Shown here piece by piece: positions 12,201 to 23,950 of a stretch of DNA of 60,000 nucleotides. Each line of letters opens with the position of its first letter. Within the stretch, counting starts at the first letter, position 1. Both the position numbers and the translations under genes were made by a program. The notes beneath the pieces were generated by a model, which was not told the DNA's origin, searched no databases, and saw only the letters and a program-made list of their open reading frames with translations. The DNA lies in contig OZ037772.1 of assembly GCA_964035545.1 (NCBI GenBank), forward strand, positions 11,723,818 through 11,783,817, in the 5' to 3' direction. The stretch comes from Bugula neritina (Eukaryota > Bryozoa > Gymnolaemata > Cheilostomatida > Bugulidae).

Positions 12201-15200
12201 GTTTCAATGTGAAAGTGAGGAGATGAGAAGGTAGAGCGGTAACTGTACCCATTAGAGTTGGCGGGTGATGCCGGGGAGTGTGACACGACGTCGTCAAAAG
12301 TGACCGACAGTCTGCGAGAGACTGACGGTGACTTCCTTTTCCTGGTTACACAACAGTAAGGATACACAGGCTGTTTGCAAGATGAAACACAGACTATTGA
12401 TTTTCTCATCGAATGTCTCTACATTTATTGTAATTGTCTTACTAAATACCTGAAATTACCAGACAGTCTATTAGACAGGAAGTGAGGTAATCACAAACCT
12501 GAAACTCTCGTCTCTGTAAGATCCATACGAGTTATTCCTGTGCATCCTGTTGTCACTGCTGTATTGTGGGTAATCTAGTAACACAGAAATAGGCCACGTT
12601 AGGTTATATGTGAATACCATAAGTTAAAGAAAGAAAACAATGTGGTATTATTCTTGGCTGTTTTACTCTTAATGTAATCCAATGGTCCATAAATCGGATA
12701 AATTACTCTTTTTTGAAAGGAATTGCCCCTCATGATTTTTTCAGGGTGACATCCGAGTATGTCGTGCAAGAAGTTATTTTATACAGCTGGTTTTTCGGTA
12801 GAAAAATCCAGTAAGATCTCTATGAATTATGCATCACCATTCAACTCATTCAACAGTTCTACAGACAAGAAGATATTATTATGATTAGAGATATTGTATT
12901 TCAGAGTTAGTATAAAGACTCACTGGGGCTAGGCTGAGGTCTGCTACTTCTACCATAGCCCTGCTGAGTGTGGGGCACCATCATCGGCCCCCCTCCTCTT
13001 ACTGGAGCTGAGCCAGACTGAGACCAACCGGGTCTCGGCATGTAGCCAGAGCCTTGCTGACCCCCCATCTACAGGAAATGACGTCATAGGAAATCATAAA
13101 CTCAAGATGTAACCATGGTAACGGGTAATTAAGCTAATATAAACAAAGAACATACGAAGGAATAAAAAGAACAGGTAAACTGGTGGAACAAAACATATAA
13201 ATTTCAGCTGGCGAAGTTACCGAGATGTGCTGAGAAGGGAATCTGCTGTAGTATGGAGCTAAAGAAGGGTGGGTTGGGACACCCCTCTGTGATGACAACG
13301 AATATTCCATCTATGACGAGGAGTAAACAGTGACACAACGCATGCAGTAAAGTCATATGACGTTACTATATAGCGCTAGGAGAGCAATATGTCTAACAGA
13401 TAATCCTCATGTGAACAATAGTTTGCAGATTTTTAAACTAGAAGGTCAGAGAGTTTAGATTCAAGGATAAAACTCTCATCTTATGGTGTGAAGACTGGAA
13501 AAGCGGGTTCTAGTTTACATACAAGAAATACGTGTCAGACATGTATGCAATGAGCACGTGCTGGACACAGGAAGTAGGTGCGAGACATTTACCTGCTGCT
13601 GGTGAAGAGGTTTGAAGCCTTTCATCATAGACATTCTTTGCTGCATCTGTGGATCCATCTGACTGAACTGTTGCCGTGGGTTACCTGCACAGACAGACAG
13701 ACAGACACATGTTATACTGTAAGTTACCTGCACAGACAGACAGACAGATGTTATAATAAAGTAACAACTTGTGAAAATACTTGTCTTGTGGTAGTGAAAC
13801 CTTTAAGCACCATCAAAACTTTCATCTTATTACATAAAGTCAAATAATTGCTTGTGACACTGAGCGAAGTTCCCTTATGGTACCTTATGGATCTCAGTAT
13901 AACAGACATTCAAATGACTAACTGGAAAGTACAGTTTACTTTCTCCTTTCTCACACCCAACTGGTAGTTACAGCAAATCACTACAGAGTAGACAGAAGCA
14001 CACCAATGCTGAGTCACGTACCGTATGGAGGGTAAACTTGCTGCGGACCTCCCATCATCATACCGGGGTACACGCCCTGCTGCTGCATATACGGCATATT
14101 ACCCATCATCCCTTGCATGTTGTTTCCCATCATCCCTTGCATGTTGTTTCCCATCATTCCAAACTGACCCGCCATCATATTCATGCCGTAGTTTGGCATC
14201 ATATTGGAGCCCATAAACTGGCTTTGCTGCTCCATTGATTTATTCTGCATCATCTGACTTTGAGGGAATCCCTGTTGACCTTGAGGGAATCCCTGTTGAC
14301 CTTGAGGGAGACTTTGTTGACCTTGAGGGAATCCCTGTTGGCCTTGAGGGAATCCCTGTTGACCTTGAGGGAATCCCTGCTGACTTTGAGGAAATCCCTG
14401 TTGGCCTTGAGGGAATCCTTGTTGACCTTGAGGGAATCCTTGTTGACCTTGAGGAAGGCCTTGACCTTGAAGGATGCCTTGTTGACCTTGAGGGAATCCC
14501 TGTTGACCTTGAGGAAGGCCCTCCTGACCTTGAGGGAAACCCTGTTGACCTTGAGGAAGACCTTGACCTTGAGGGAATCCCTGTTGACCTTGAGAAATGC
14601 TATTTGAACCCTGTAATAAACACACAAACCATACGAACAACTAATAATCATGTAAAGAATAGAAAAAGCAGCAGCAGCAGTAAAGCTAGAAATCTCACCA
14701 ATGGCTGACTAGTGGCTGTCAACTGAGACGCATTTTGATTGGTTTCTGAGAAGTGGCCACTGGCAGGTGTAGCAGATGCCAATGAGGTCACATGACTTGT
14801 ATTTCCTGTCAGACTGCTGCCGGGAGCCGAAACCTGTGACTGACCGTGTGCTGTACTGAGAGCGGCCATATTGCTTGCATCACTGAGCTGAGAGTTCTGG
14901 GAGGAGACAGCACCGGACACCGCCTGGGGGAGATGGGGTCCAGGAGCTGAGTTCGTCTGACTCTCATATGCACCGCCTAGCTGCGAGCCGGGTAATGACT
15001 GAATCGGCATAAAGTTTTGCTGAGTTGTGTCAACAGCTACTGACGACACAGGTGGGTGCTGGGTAGTTGGAGCAGAGGCTAAGGGTTGTGTAGGCATGGG
15101 CGGAGCTTCTGTAGAGGTAGGCGGAGCTTCTGTAAAGGTAGGTGATGCTTCTACAGGAGTAGGCGGAGCTTGTGAACTCGTAGATGAAGGATCAACTAGC

Positions 15201-18200
15201 GTAGGCGGAGTTTCCGTAGCGACTGGAGATTGCACAGACGTGGGAGGAGCTGAAGACAGGTGGGTGGAGTCAGAGGAAGCGGGCTGAGAGAGGTTGGAGC
15301 CAAGGTCTGTTGTAGAAGTGGATGGAAAGGAGCTGGCTTGGGAGTCACTCAGTGAGATCTACAACAGATGAATAAAAAACATCAAAATATCGGTGTAGAG
15401 ATCAATGGGGAACTTTTGCCTGCTCGAAAAATAGTTTAATCCAGAATATCTACTAATAATAGAATAAAAGAATAATGTGCATAATATAATGGATAATTAT
15501 GATAGCCATGGACACAGAGAAAAGAGCTTCAGATAAGATACTATCTTTATCATTAAATTAGTTGTCCCAGACAGTGTAAGGAGAGATAGCCTGAGAACTA
15601 CCTGCACATCAGGATGGGCGGTGGGGTGTTGAGCCACCTTCTCGGCTAGTGTTAGGTTGTCTAGACTGTTAGCTAACCCGTCGGTCTGGTCAGGCTCAGA
15701 GCTGGAGGCCGTAGGTAACATGTTATCAGCACCCATAGACTGCAAAGCCGACACAGACTGTTAGTACATGCACCGAGTTGACCACAGAAAGAAGAGCAGC
15801 TCAGTAATATTAGAATCTTGTACTCACTCACTCACGCAAGTTTATAGTCACCATGCGTGTGAGAAAATCCCTGATGAAAAAGGTTTTTGCTAAAACGGAC
15901 TAAGGGCTTATTCAGATGGGGCACAGGAGCAATTATGACTGGATGCTCTTCCAAACATCACCAATAGCATTTGTTGGGGTTTACCCATGACTTTGTGTTT
16001 ACTAAGCAAACAATTTAACCCCTAGACCACGGCTGCCCCTGTATTAGATGAGTTAAACATAAATTAATTTGTTAGCATACCTACAGGTCTCTACCTCAAA
16101 GAGCAGGCTTATTGGTTAAGTTCACCAGAACAGCTCCACTCACCTGTAACACTTGTGTCGGCAGCACCTGTATCGGCAGCGGAGCAGCTCTAGCTTCAGC
16201 AGGATGCAGGTGCACATTGGGAAGACTAGGCTGTTCCCATAATGGTGCAGCAGTAGTTCCAGCTGCAAGAGAAGAAGGCAAAAAGTGACAAGGTGTGAAA
16301 CTTCTAGCATATATATTTATACAATATTGGCAGGTTATAACAAGTGAGTAGCATGAAATGAAAACGTTAATAATTTTAGTAGCAACAGAGCTTCAAGGTA
16401 AACACTTCCACCCACAGGTATTTATTCGCATTAATCATGGCAACTAGATGAGAATACGATGACTAAAAGTTGAGAAATAGTCCCTCTATTCATCAGCCAA
16501 TCAGCAGTTGACACATGCAGAAGAGCCGGGAGCATCAAAGAGAACAATTGAACCGTGACGGACAAGAGAGAAAATAAGCGGGATTGTCCCAACCCAGCGT
16601 AGAGGTCAACAGAACGCAGTTGGTGACAAAGACGAACAGACAGATTCCAGCGACTGGGGCTTCTCACCTCCCCCTGTTGGCACAGGGAGAAACTCTCCCA
16701 CCACATCGGATTCTAGGGAGAAGACTGCAGGACTGCTGCATATAGAAGACAGGGCAGCTTCCTCTGAGTAGATACTGGCACTTGCAGGGGTGTAGACAGA
16801 GTGGGGCAAGCAGGGTCCCAGGAGAACCCTTAAGATTTTCTTTGACTCTTATGAGACGAAAATGATAAAATATAAAGTATTGAAAAATGTTAAGTGCTAA
16901 AACCTTAGAAGGTAAAGCTTCAGTAACTACTTAGGCGATTCGTCCTAGAGGGAAGTAACTGCAATATCTAGTGGGGCACTGCTATGGTACAACAGAGGGG
17001 GGAAAGCAATTCTAATATCTACAAAGAAGACTGGCCCTAGGAGAGTGAACCGAGAATTCAAGAACAAATACGAATTGAATAGATTAGAGTTTGTGATTTG
17101 TCAAAATGATTCTGAGCAGAGAAAAACCCTGACATGATAATCAGCAACTGAGCTATTCAAAAAATTACTAAACATGCTAATTTGACATCATAACCATTAA
17201 TATTGTATATTGTATATATTTATATTATTCTGTTACTTAATTGTTCTCAATTCATGATAAGTTGAAAGTGAATGTTTAAAAAAAAGAGGAAAGGGATATC
17301 TTAGGAAACTTCAATAGTTAAGGAAATTATTAAATTAAAAGTGTTACAAGAGAAGTGAGGTGAAACCAGAGTTCAACAGGACAAACTCAGACAGGAAACA
17401 GGTGGAATCCAGCCAGAAGTTAATATGTGAGAGTTGTGTGTGCCGGTTACCATGGCAACCTAGTTCTCTTCATACACAGAAGGTAAGTTGAAAATCAAGA
17501 CAGACGGTGGATGGAGTGAACAGTACATTAGTATAGGTAGTATCTCACCTAGATGAAGTAAATATCTCAGCCCTACACAGGAAATATTATCTACTGCTAT
17601 AGCTAGTCAACTCTGACAAACATCAACAGTAGTTCAGTACTGGGAAACTTAAAATAATTCTATTATGTTGTATCTAATAATTGTATAATATATTAACTTA
17701 TTGTAAGTCAAATAAAAAATACAGTTTTGTTCCATCAAAATGATAACGCTGATTCAGAGTATATTAGATAGCATTGAGGAAAATAGTATCAAAGTAAATA
17801 ATAACAGTCATTGTGATATAGAGTATAACCTAAGTTCTACAAAGATAACTCACTGCTTTGTGGCGCGTGAACGGTGGGTTCCACATCGGAGAGACTTGTA
17901 CTTCTACTAGCCCCTCTGACCGGCTCAAAGGCTCCAGTTGGACTGTGGAGTACCGTGGAACTACTTCTACTCTCAGCCATACTAACTGAAAGTAATTATA
18001 ACTCATTAGTAACCCTGAGTATCAGTATTCACTAGTCACTGCGAGTATAAGTACTAACTAGTCACTGTATAAGTGATCATTAGTAACTGTGAGCACCAGT
18101 ACTCAATAGTTACTGCATCAGCGCATTTCAATACTAAAAACTGAAACAATTTCATTAGTTGTGTTACAAAGTTTTTCATTAAATTACGGAGTTGTCTTCA

Positions 18201-20327
18201 CTGAAACTTGAAATACCGATTTCCTAATCACATAAATATTACAATATTTGTGTACATCTGAACACCATCAACAGTGAATTATAACACTTTGTTGAATTAA
18301 CTCCTCTTATTTGTTGAGAAAGTTGAAAAATAATAAACTATATAAGTGTTTTCTTTTAGGGCTTGAAAAGACAACTGCTAAAATATGTATTAAAATGAAT
18401 AAAAATAAAGGTTGATAAAAAAATTATGATGAAATACAATGAGTGACAATTCTGCTGAACGTAATGAGCATCATTAGCCTAAATTACCATCAGTATCTTC
18501 ACGGGCTGGTGACAGTATGTCGGGGCGGGTCTTCTCATCTCCCCTCACTCCATTAGATATGATGTCAGGACCACTGCCCGAGCCGCTCTCCAGCTCCGCC
18601 CCTAGCATTCTGTCTTCCAATTGGTCGCCTGCTACAGCTGCCTGGCCACCCAGTGGCAGCATGTCAGGCGGGAGGTTAGCTATGTTATCTGCATCGTTAT
18701 TGGCTACTGGGTCAGCGTGCTGAGCAGCTGCTGGCACCATATCTGGTTGCTGATTGGTCACAACTCCGTGTGCTGTAGAGAGAGCTGTGTTGTCCATAGA
18801 ATTGCTTGGACTGAACAGGTCTGGTGGGCTGCCCATGCCTAGTCCTACAAGCAATACGCCATGCATGCAGTGAATTAATTTCCATGTTGTTTTTAAATCC
18901 TCTACTAACAGAAACCACATTTGTTTTTTATGTAAACTACTTTCCAAGTTTACATACACCACAGTATTGAGGAATTGTGTTCTCGTGGAGAAAAGTAAGA
19001 CAACTACAAATTGAATAGTTCACTAAATTATATTATTCTAGATTCTGGAACATGGTGTCTGGTTTTGGTGACTGGAATATTTTACAGTCGCAATTGCTGA
19101 CTTTATAATGCTGAGAGACAGCGTAGAGGCCAAAGTTCACTTGGATTTCTGAAAAAGTCTACTTCCTGCAGCAAAATAAAACAGCAAGGAAACTTACCAT
19201 TGTTTTGAAAGTTAGGGGCGTAGTATCCACCCGTCCCCATCCAGAGGCCAGGGTTAGGATTATCATAGTTTGACGGATACGACTCATACTGCTGATTGTT
19301 CCACTGATAAGCACCTTCCACATGACCTTCACCATAGCCTGAGGGAACAAACATAGCTTAGGTACTACCAGAAGAGACATTGCGTGTGTAGACTACCTAA
19401 AGGTTACAGGAAGGCATGAGTGGCACAGACAGAGTAGTGAAAGAAGAGACTGATAGACTAACCTGTTCCTTCACTGGAAGATTGAGGAGGACTGCTGGCA
19501 GGTGGATACTGTGATGGTGCAGCTTGGTGCTGGTACTGTAGCTGGTAACCGTGGGGACTGTTGTGGAATGTATTGGTGGCACAGGCTCCGCCTTCTACTA
19601 GACAGGAAACAAGTTCAGAGTAAATAAAGGCGGCATTTGATTCATGTTTTCACAATATTTAACAATAAAGTTTAAATCTTCAAGTTCAAGTTGTGGAATC
19701 TAGATAAAGTTTGGCTATTAAATGATGGAATATAATATAATGTATGCAGAGCAGGTAACTAGTTATAAACAACTGAATGAAGAATGAAGAAACTCACCTT
19801 GGCTGGAATAGGGAGGAAATTGTTGATGACTCATCACTGAATTTCCTTCGTGTGGACTAAAAATACCACCAGCTGATTAATATATCTCAAAAGCAACTTG
19901 CTTATAATAATTATCAAAAAATAGCGTTATGACACGTAACATCTTCAGCATACTTATGTAACTAGTGAATGAAGAGAACAGCAGCTTTAGATCTGGTATT
20001 TGTAATATAATTGTTTTCTTAAAAGAAAAACTAAAAATTAAAAATATTTGCTAGAAAATGAACTTGTTTGAGTGAATAATTTAGCAATGGAAAAATCACC
20101 AAACAGGAAACTAAATGAAAGTCAGGCGATAACTGAAAATTTTTAATACAACTTTCAAAGTGTGTTGAGCTTACTCATATATGTAAGGGTTGTATTGGAA
20201 TATGTATTGAATTGACTTACCCATTTTGAGTTGGGTTGTGAGTTTGGGCATTCAACTGGGCGTTGCTTGTTGGCGGTAAATGGCCCGCAGAAACTGGATA
20301 GGCAGGGTAGCTATGGTATCCATCCAT
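214..20327 (-). CDS. SEC16: SEC16, COPII scaffold protein of ER exit sites (35 exons, 3' end possibly outside window)
   Basis: Large peripheral scaffold that organises COPII assembly at ER exit sites. Exons (high-low): 20327-20221, 19856-19798, 19597-19463, 19338-19198, 18844-18488, 17985-17854, 16847-16668, 16262-16144, 15739-15602, 15358-14699, 14610-14022, 13684-13593, 13310-13221, 13068-12924, 12574-12499, 12341-12249, 10979-10837, 9349-9236, 8874-8649, 8250-8112, 7875-7728, 7383-7190, 6857-6772, 6664-6524, 6227-6113, 5607-5476, 5151-5041, 4717-4477, 4181-3969, 3719-3637, 3490-3239, 1850-1761, 1335-1212, 861-670, 587-214. All junctions keep phase, giving about 2,077 residues. The N-terminal half is disordered and rich in Q, P, G and S. 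Residues about 1124-1517 are the Sec16 central domain, recognisable by [25 protein letters not shown] and [10 protein letters not shown]. The C-terminal region has [14 protein letters not shown] and [11 protein letters not shown] at 20327 is the first in frame. At 214 either a weak GTATTG donor is used or translation adds VLPC and stops at 199. Exon 16 also reads through to a stop at 12140. Confidence 0.93.
971..1200. repeat. AT-rich simple repeat in SEC16 intron
   Basis: Tandem variants of tattatattattgtatcat fill the intron between the exons at 861-670 and 1335-1212. A plus-strand frame of 122 codons rich in Y and I crosses it but has no coding character. Confidence 0.8.
1851..3238 (-). other. 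SEC16 intron, 1.4 kb, nothing recognised
   Basis: AT-rich sequence between two phase-matched exons. No open frame of note, no repeat with clear ends and no RNA gene seen. Confidence 0.6.
5360..5455 (-). repeat. tRNA-derived SINE fragment
   Basis: In minus orientation it carries a perfect RNA polymerase III box B core (GGTTCGAACCC) in a 5-bp T-arm-like stem, preceded by TTGCCTAGCAACAA and followed by a tail with ATGCCGATT and GGATCCA. The same order (TTGCTTAGTAAACA, box-B-like GGGTAAACCCC, ATGCTATT, GCATCCA) occurs in the copy at 15895-16045. No matching acceptor stem surrounds it, so it is not a tRNA gene. It lies in the intron between exons 5607-5476 and 5151-5041. Confidence 0.5.
7113..7196 (-). 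repeat. Three 28-bp tandem copies spanning a SEC16 splice donor
   Basis: Copies at 7113-7140, 7141-7168 and 7169-7196 share gcactagaattagacactta/ccgtctca. Each holds a GTAAGT or GTGAGT donor in minus orientation. The exon ends at 7190 in the innermost copy. The two downstream donors, if used, would add 28 or 56 nt and shift the frame. Confidence 0.85.
7872..7935. repeat. Short tandem repeat, about 20 bp, three copies
   Basis: aacactaacacatgtgtaac is repeated at and just beyond the SEC16 exon boundary at 7875, in intron sequence. Confidence 0.7.
9350..10836 (-). other. SEC16 intron, 1.5 kb, with a promoter-like patch
   Basis: The flanking exons join in phase without extra coding sequence. 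A minus-strand open stretch at 9645-9941 is not needed and has no clear splice sites. The one distinctive element is the CCAAT/TATA patch listed separately. Confidence 0.55.
10591..10632 (+). promoter_or_regulatory. CCAAT-CCAAT-TATA cluster, promoter-like
   Basis: CCAATCA at 10591, CCAATCA at 10616 and TATAAA at 10627 all read on the plus strand, opposite to SEC16 and inside its intron. Spacing resembles compact RNA polymerase II core promoters. No convincing open frame follows before the SEC16 exon at 10837, so any transcript would be antisense or non-coding. This may be chance. Confidence 0.3.
11307..11728. mobile_element. Foldback MITE-like element with AAAT target duplication
   Basis: The 422-bp element is almost entirely two inverted arms of about 190 bp (11307-11500 and 11540-11728) with a short loop. 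The ends are GGGTCATTTTACTTAATT and its complement. Directly outside lie AAAT at 11303-11306 and AAAT at 11729-11732. There is no coding sequence, so it would be non-autonomous. The arms differ at several places, so it is not very recent. It sits in the SEC16 intron between exons 12341-12249 and 10979-10837. Confidence 0.8.
13684..13765 (-). repeat. Duplicated splice-acceptor segment of SEC16 exon 12
   Basis: A segment reading (in minus orientation) a CTGT tract then GCAG|GTAAC occurs twice, about 42 bp apart. The inner copy is the acceptor of the exon ending at 13684. The outer copy near 13728 has an equally good acceptor followed at once by a possible GTAACT donor. Confidence 0.7.
14022..14610 (-). 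repeat. SEC16: SEC16 exon 11 with a 21-bp coding repeat (GFPQGQQ heptads)
   Basis: The exon encodes a run of about 15 seven-residue units of the type GFPQGQQ (14262-14600), with [13 protein letters not shown] and ILQGQ variants, followed by a Met/Gly/Asn-rich stretch with two copies of GNNMQGMM. The DNA unit is 21 bp, so length changes stay in frame. Antisense reading frames of 133-157 codons over this interval are by-products of the repeat. A Q/G-rich disordered segment would suit condensate-like behaviour of a scaffold, but that is inference. Confidence 0.85.
15895..16045 (-). repeat. tRNA-derived SINE
   Basis: On the minus strand it begins with GGCAGCCGTGGTCTAGGGG, containing an RNA polymerase III box A (TGGTCTAGGGG). 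A decayed box B (GGGTAAACCCC) follows about 35 bp later, then a tail with GCATCCAGTC shared with the fragment at 5360. It lies in the intron between SEC16 exons 16262-16144 and 15739-15602. Confidence 0.6.
16848..17853 (-). other. SEC16 intron, 1.0 kb, nothing recognised
   Basis: No open frame, clear repeat or RNA gene seen. The phase of the flanking exons (ends AGC+A, resumes AG at 16847) needs no intervening exon. Confidence 0.6.
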
Positions 20328-22545
20328 GGATTATCCTAAATAATTTGTATGCTTTGTTAAAAAAATACAGAATGTATATATCAAGCACCGCTGGTGGTGG
20401 CTATATTAGTAGATATATTATTTTTGTAAATTTATATCCAGTAGATTCACATAGACATATGAGTCTGTTTTATTGCTTTAACTAAAACCACCAAGTTTAA
20501 CTAAATTGAAAAATGTGAGATATTACAATTTGAATCATAATAGCTACCCTTAGTTTTGCTACATTAATATTGGAATGGAATGTAGCTATGTTGCTCATCT
20601 AAATTTGATATACTAATATAAATGTTAAGACTGTAAGTGTAAGACAGTAATGGCTTTACTATAACTAGAGCCTTATGCATCATTTCACCTACAAAAATTC
20701 AATGTTAAAATACACTAGTAGTGCCAGTTCACTGTGTAATATATTTTACTAGATTGACTGTTACTTTCAATATTGGCACTCAGCACAGTCTATATTTTTC
20801 AACTTTAGTTTTAAAACAATCTACTAGTAGTAGTAATATTGCTGAGTACTAACAGTAACTCTGGTCATAAATTCCTTTAAATCTAAGTTTCACTTTATGC
20901 TTTGAGTTTGTACTTTTAAGTTTGTCTTGATCTAATTTTAATTCTAGTATGTTCTAAAGAAAAAGTAGGAAACAAAAATAATTAATTTGCAAACTAAATA
21001 AAATGTTATTCATTTATAAGTTATAAATTTTATAGTTATTGTTACTACTACTAGGACATTATAAAATTAAATAAATAATCAAAGTCAAACTATCAGTATC
21101 AGTATGAGTATCATATTTGGTTTTACTTTCACAGTGATTACTATTAGTAGTTTTACTTTCAGTTTCACTTTTTCCCTTTGAATTTTGAGTTTGTCTTTTA
21201 CTTTTACTTTTGCCTTTACTTTTGGTTTTACTTTTAGTGACAAGTCATTGCCAATGTCATTCACATTGTGATTGTAATACTAAATCTAATTCAGTGTCAG
21301 TGTTACGCCTACGGTCGAGCTAAATCTTTTAGTAATTTCTAAGTAATAGTAATACTAAATCTAATAGATTATAGTAATTCAAATGAAATTGAATTAGATA
21401 ATTTAAATTTGATTTCAGTAGTCTTACTCAAGTTAAAACAGTAAACAATAGAGCAAACAAACATTCAAGGATATAATTACAATATGATTATCAATTTAGA
21501 CAATAAACTTAACAAAACAAACACTACCACTAGCAGAAACTAACATTCTAGTAGTATTACTATTAGACTTAGTATTACTATTAGCTAATCTACGTGGAAT
21601 AAAACAGTGCAAGTCGCCATCATTTGCCGTCATATCCGTATTGCATAAGACCTAGTCTCCTAACTAATTAACATCCATGTTATTCGTTTAGTGGACGACC
21701 TACCGGTGGTGGCGTGCTAAACCTTTAGCATTTCTGGTTAAGGATTTAGCGACGGAATTTGTGCCTTCATCTACACTATTTCCACATTTTATTCCACATT
21801 GACATTAAGGTTATCATTATGATGATTACATAACGATGATATTAATATATTCAACTTCTTATAAGATCATTTAACTGCCAAAACCGACTTCAGTAAAAAA
21901 TCATAAGTGAAATAATCAAGCAATTAGCCACATTTACTTTGAATAAAAATATCAAATCTAAAGTAAATAAAATGGTAAAACTAAACCTAAACTTAAAGTT
22001 AAAGGCTAAAGTAAAACTAAAAGTTAATCTAACCACATTCAGTGATTCACCATGATAATCATAATCATTAATTATTTACTGATAATCATTATGCATTGGA
22101 TTTAATACTTGAAGACTGAAGTTGAAAGTTGGACTTAAACTTAAACTCTTGAACTTGATACTTATAACAGTAATTTAGTCTCATGAGATTAAATCCTAAT
22201 ATGAAATTTAACCGTTGACGGTAACCACCTTGGGCGTGGTGATACTCATACTGATACTCACACTGATAGTCATACTCATAGTCAATGTCATATTCATAGT
22301 GATAGTGATACTCTTACTCGTACTGAGTCTGATAGTCATGGTGGTAGTAATAATCATAATGATTTTTAATATTATGTTATTATTATTATACTCATAATGT
22401 CACTCACTCACTGTCAGTGATATCAATAATTTAAACACTAGCAATAACAGAGTGAATAGCATGCTACATTTTTTTCCAAGATTTAATTTTGAAATTTAAA
22501 TTTTAGGTAAGAGTAAGTGTAACTTAAGTAGCAAAACAAGTTGGA
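20328..22545. other. Divergent intergenic region between SEC16 and GTPBP3, degenerate low-complexity sequence
   Basis: No gene found in 2.2 kb. From about 20820 to 22450 the DNA is built of short irregular motifs: T-rich (ttttacttt) at 21120-21240 and complementary A-rich (aaagtaaaact) at 21950-22035. GATACTCATACTGATACT at about 22239 is the inverse of a segment at about 21096, suggesting a decayed palindrome centred near 21670. Both promoters should lie at the edges of this region, but no clear core elements stand out. Confidence 0.5.
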
Positions 22546-23907
22546 ATGCCGCTCTTGCTCTCATTATCAAGACGCCGCGTTCATCATCGATGTCATTTGT
22601 ATCAATTACTACGGAAAATTAGCACAGTCAAAGATACAATTTACTCTTTATCATCTGGTATGTCCCAAGCAACTTTATTCTATTATAAATATAAATATCA
22701 GTTTGATTTTATACTTTTGAGAAAACTGTATGCTTGTAGGCCCATCTATACTTAAAACTTAGTCATGTTGCTATTCATTAAATAGCATTAGAATATTAAT
22801 GCTCCAATATGCATCTGTCAACTGACTAATCAAGAACTCTGCTCTACATGCATTTGGCATACAAACCATGTGGAGTTGCTCAATTCTGTATTGAATTGTT
22901 CTACATTGGCTAACATTTCAAAGGTAAAGGTAAATGTGGAGTTGCAGTCATCAGGGTATCTGGTCCATTTACTAAAGACATCATGATGAAAATGGGAGCG
23001 TTTACTCGCCCCCCTAAACCTAGGACAGCTACGCTGAGAACTATTCTAGACAACAAAAGTAAGGAGAGACTTGATTCAGGGCTGATGCTGTGGTTTCCTT
23101 CTCCTCAGAGTTTTACTGGTGAGACTAGGCTTCAATGAATTAGACTAAGCTTCAATAGATTAGACTAAGTTTCAATAGATTAGACTAAGTTTCAATACTG
23201 CCATTGATTATTTGGGCTGTTGATGTCAGATTAGTTGCTACATTCTGTCACAGGAGAGGATTGTCTGGAACTGCACGTACACGGAGGGGTGGCGGTTGTG
23301 TCAGCAGTGCTGACTTCTCTGGGGAAGTTTCCTTCTACTAGACAAGCCGAGCCAGGAGAGTTCACTAAGAGGTCTTTTCTCAATGGTAAGCTGGACATAA
23401 CTGAGGTAAGACTGATGACACCTCAAACAGGTGTCAGCATGTGCTTATTTCTCCTACACTTGTCTCTCGTGTTTAGAGTTATGCCTCCTCTTACTATACT
23501 TGCCTATTGCAATCATCATTTTTGTTTTTCTCTAAATTTTTTCATGATAGTTGAAATTCTTAGACATCTTGGCTATTTGCCTCAATCATCCAGTTGTCAT
23601 GCCCAATTTGTAAGATTAATATTATTTGCTTTCTATACCCTTATTATGCAATTCACGGCATGTCAAACTGTTGACACGTAACGCAGGTGGAGGGTCTTGC
23701 AGACGTCATACATTCTGAGACTGAAGTACAGAGGAAGCAGGCGTACAGACAGATGACTGGAGAGTTGTCTGCTCTTTACAACAATTGGAGGGATATTATG
23801 ATCAGAGTGAGTACGCAGTAGTAGTAGTGGTAGTATTAGTAGTAGTAGTAGTAGCAGCAGCAGCAGTAGTAGTAGTAGTAGTAGTAGTAGCGGTAGTAGT
23901 AGTAGCG

Positions 23908-23950
<43 letters not shown>

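Noticed and set aside
14235-14708. Antisense frames of 115-157 codons over SEC16 exon 11
   Set aside because: Produced by the 21-bp repeat on the opposite strand of a well-supported exon.
16431-16706. Minus-strand frame of 91 codons
   Set aside because: It overlaps SEC16 exon 7 in another frame, and exon 7 has phase-matched splice sites.
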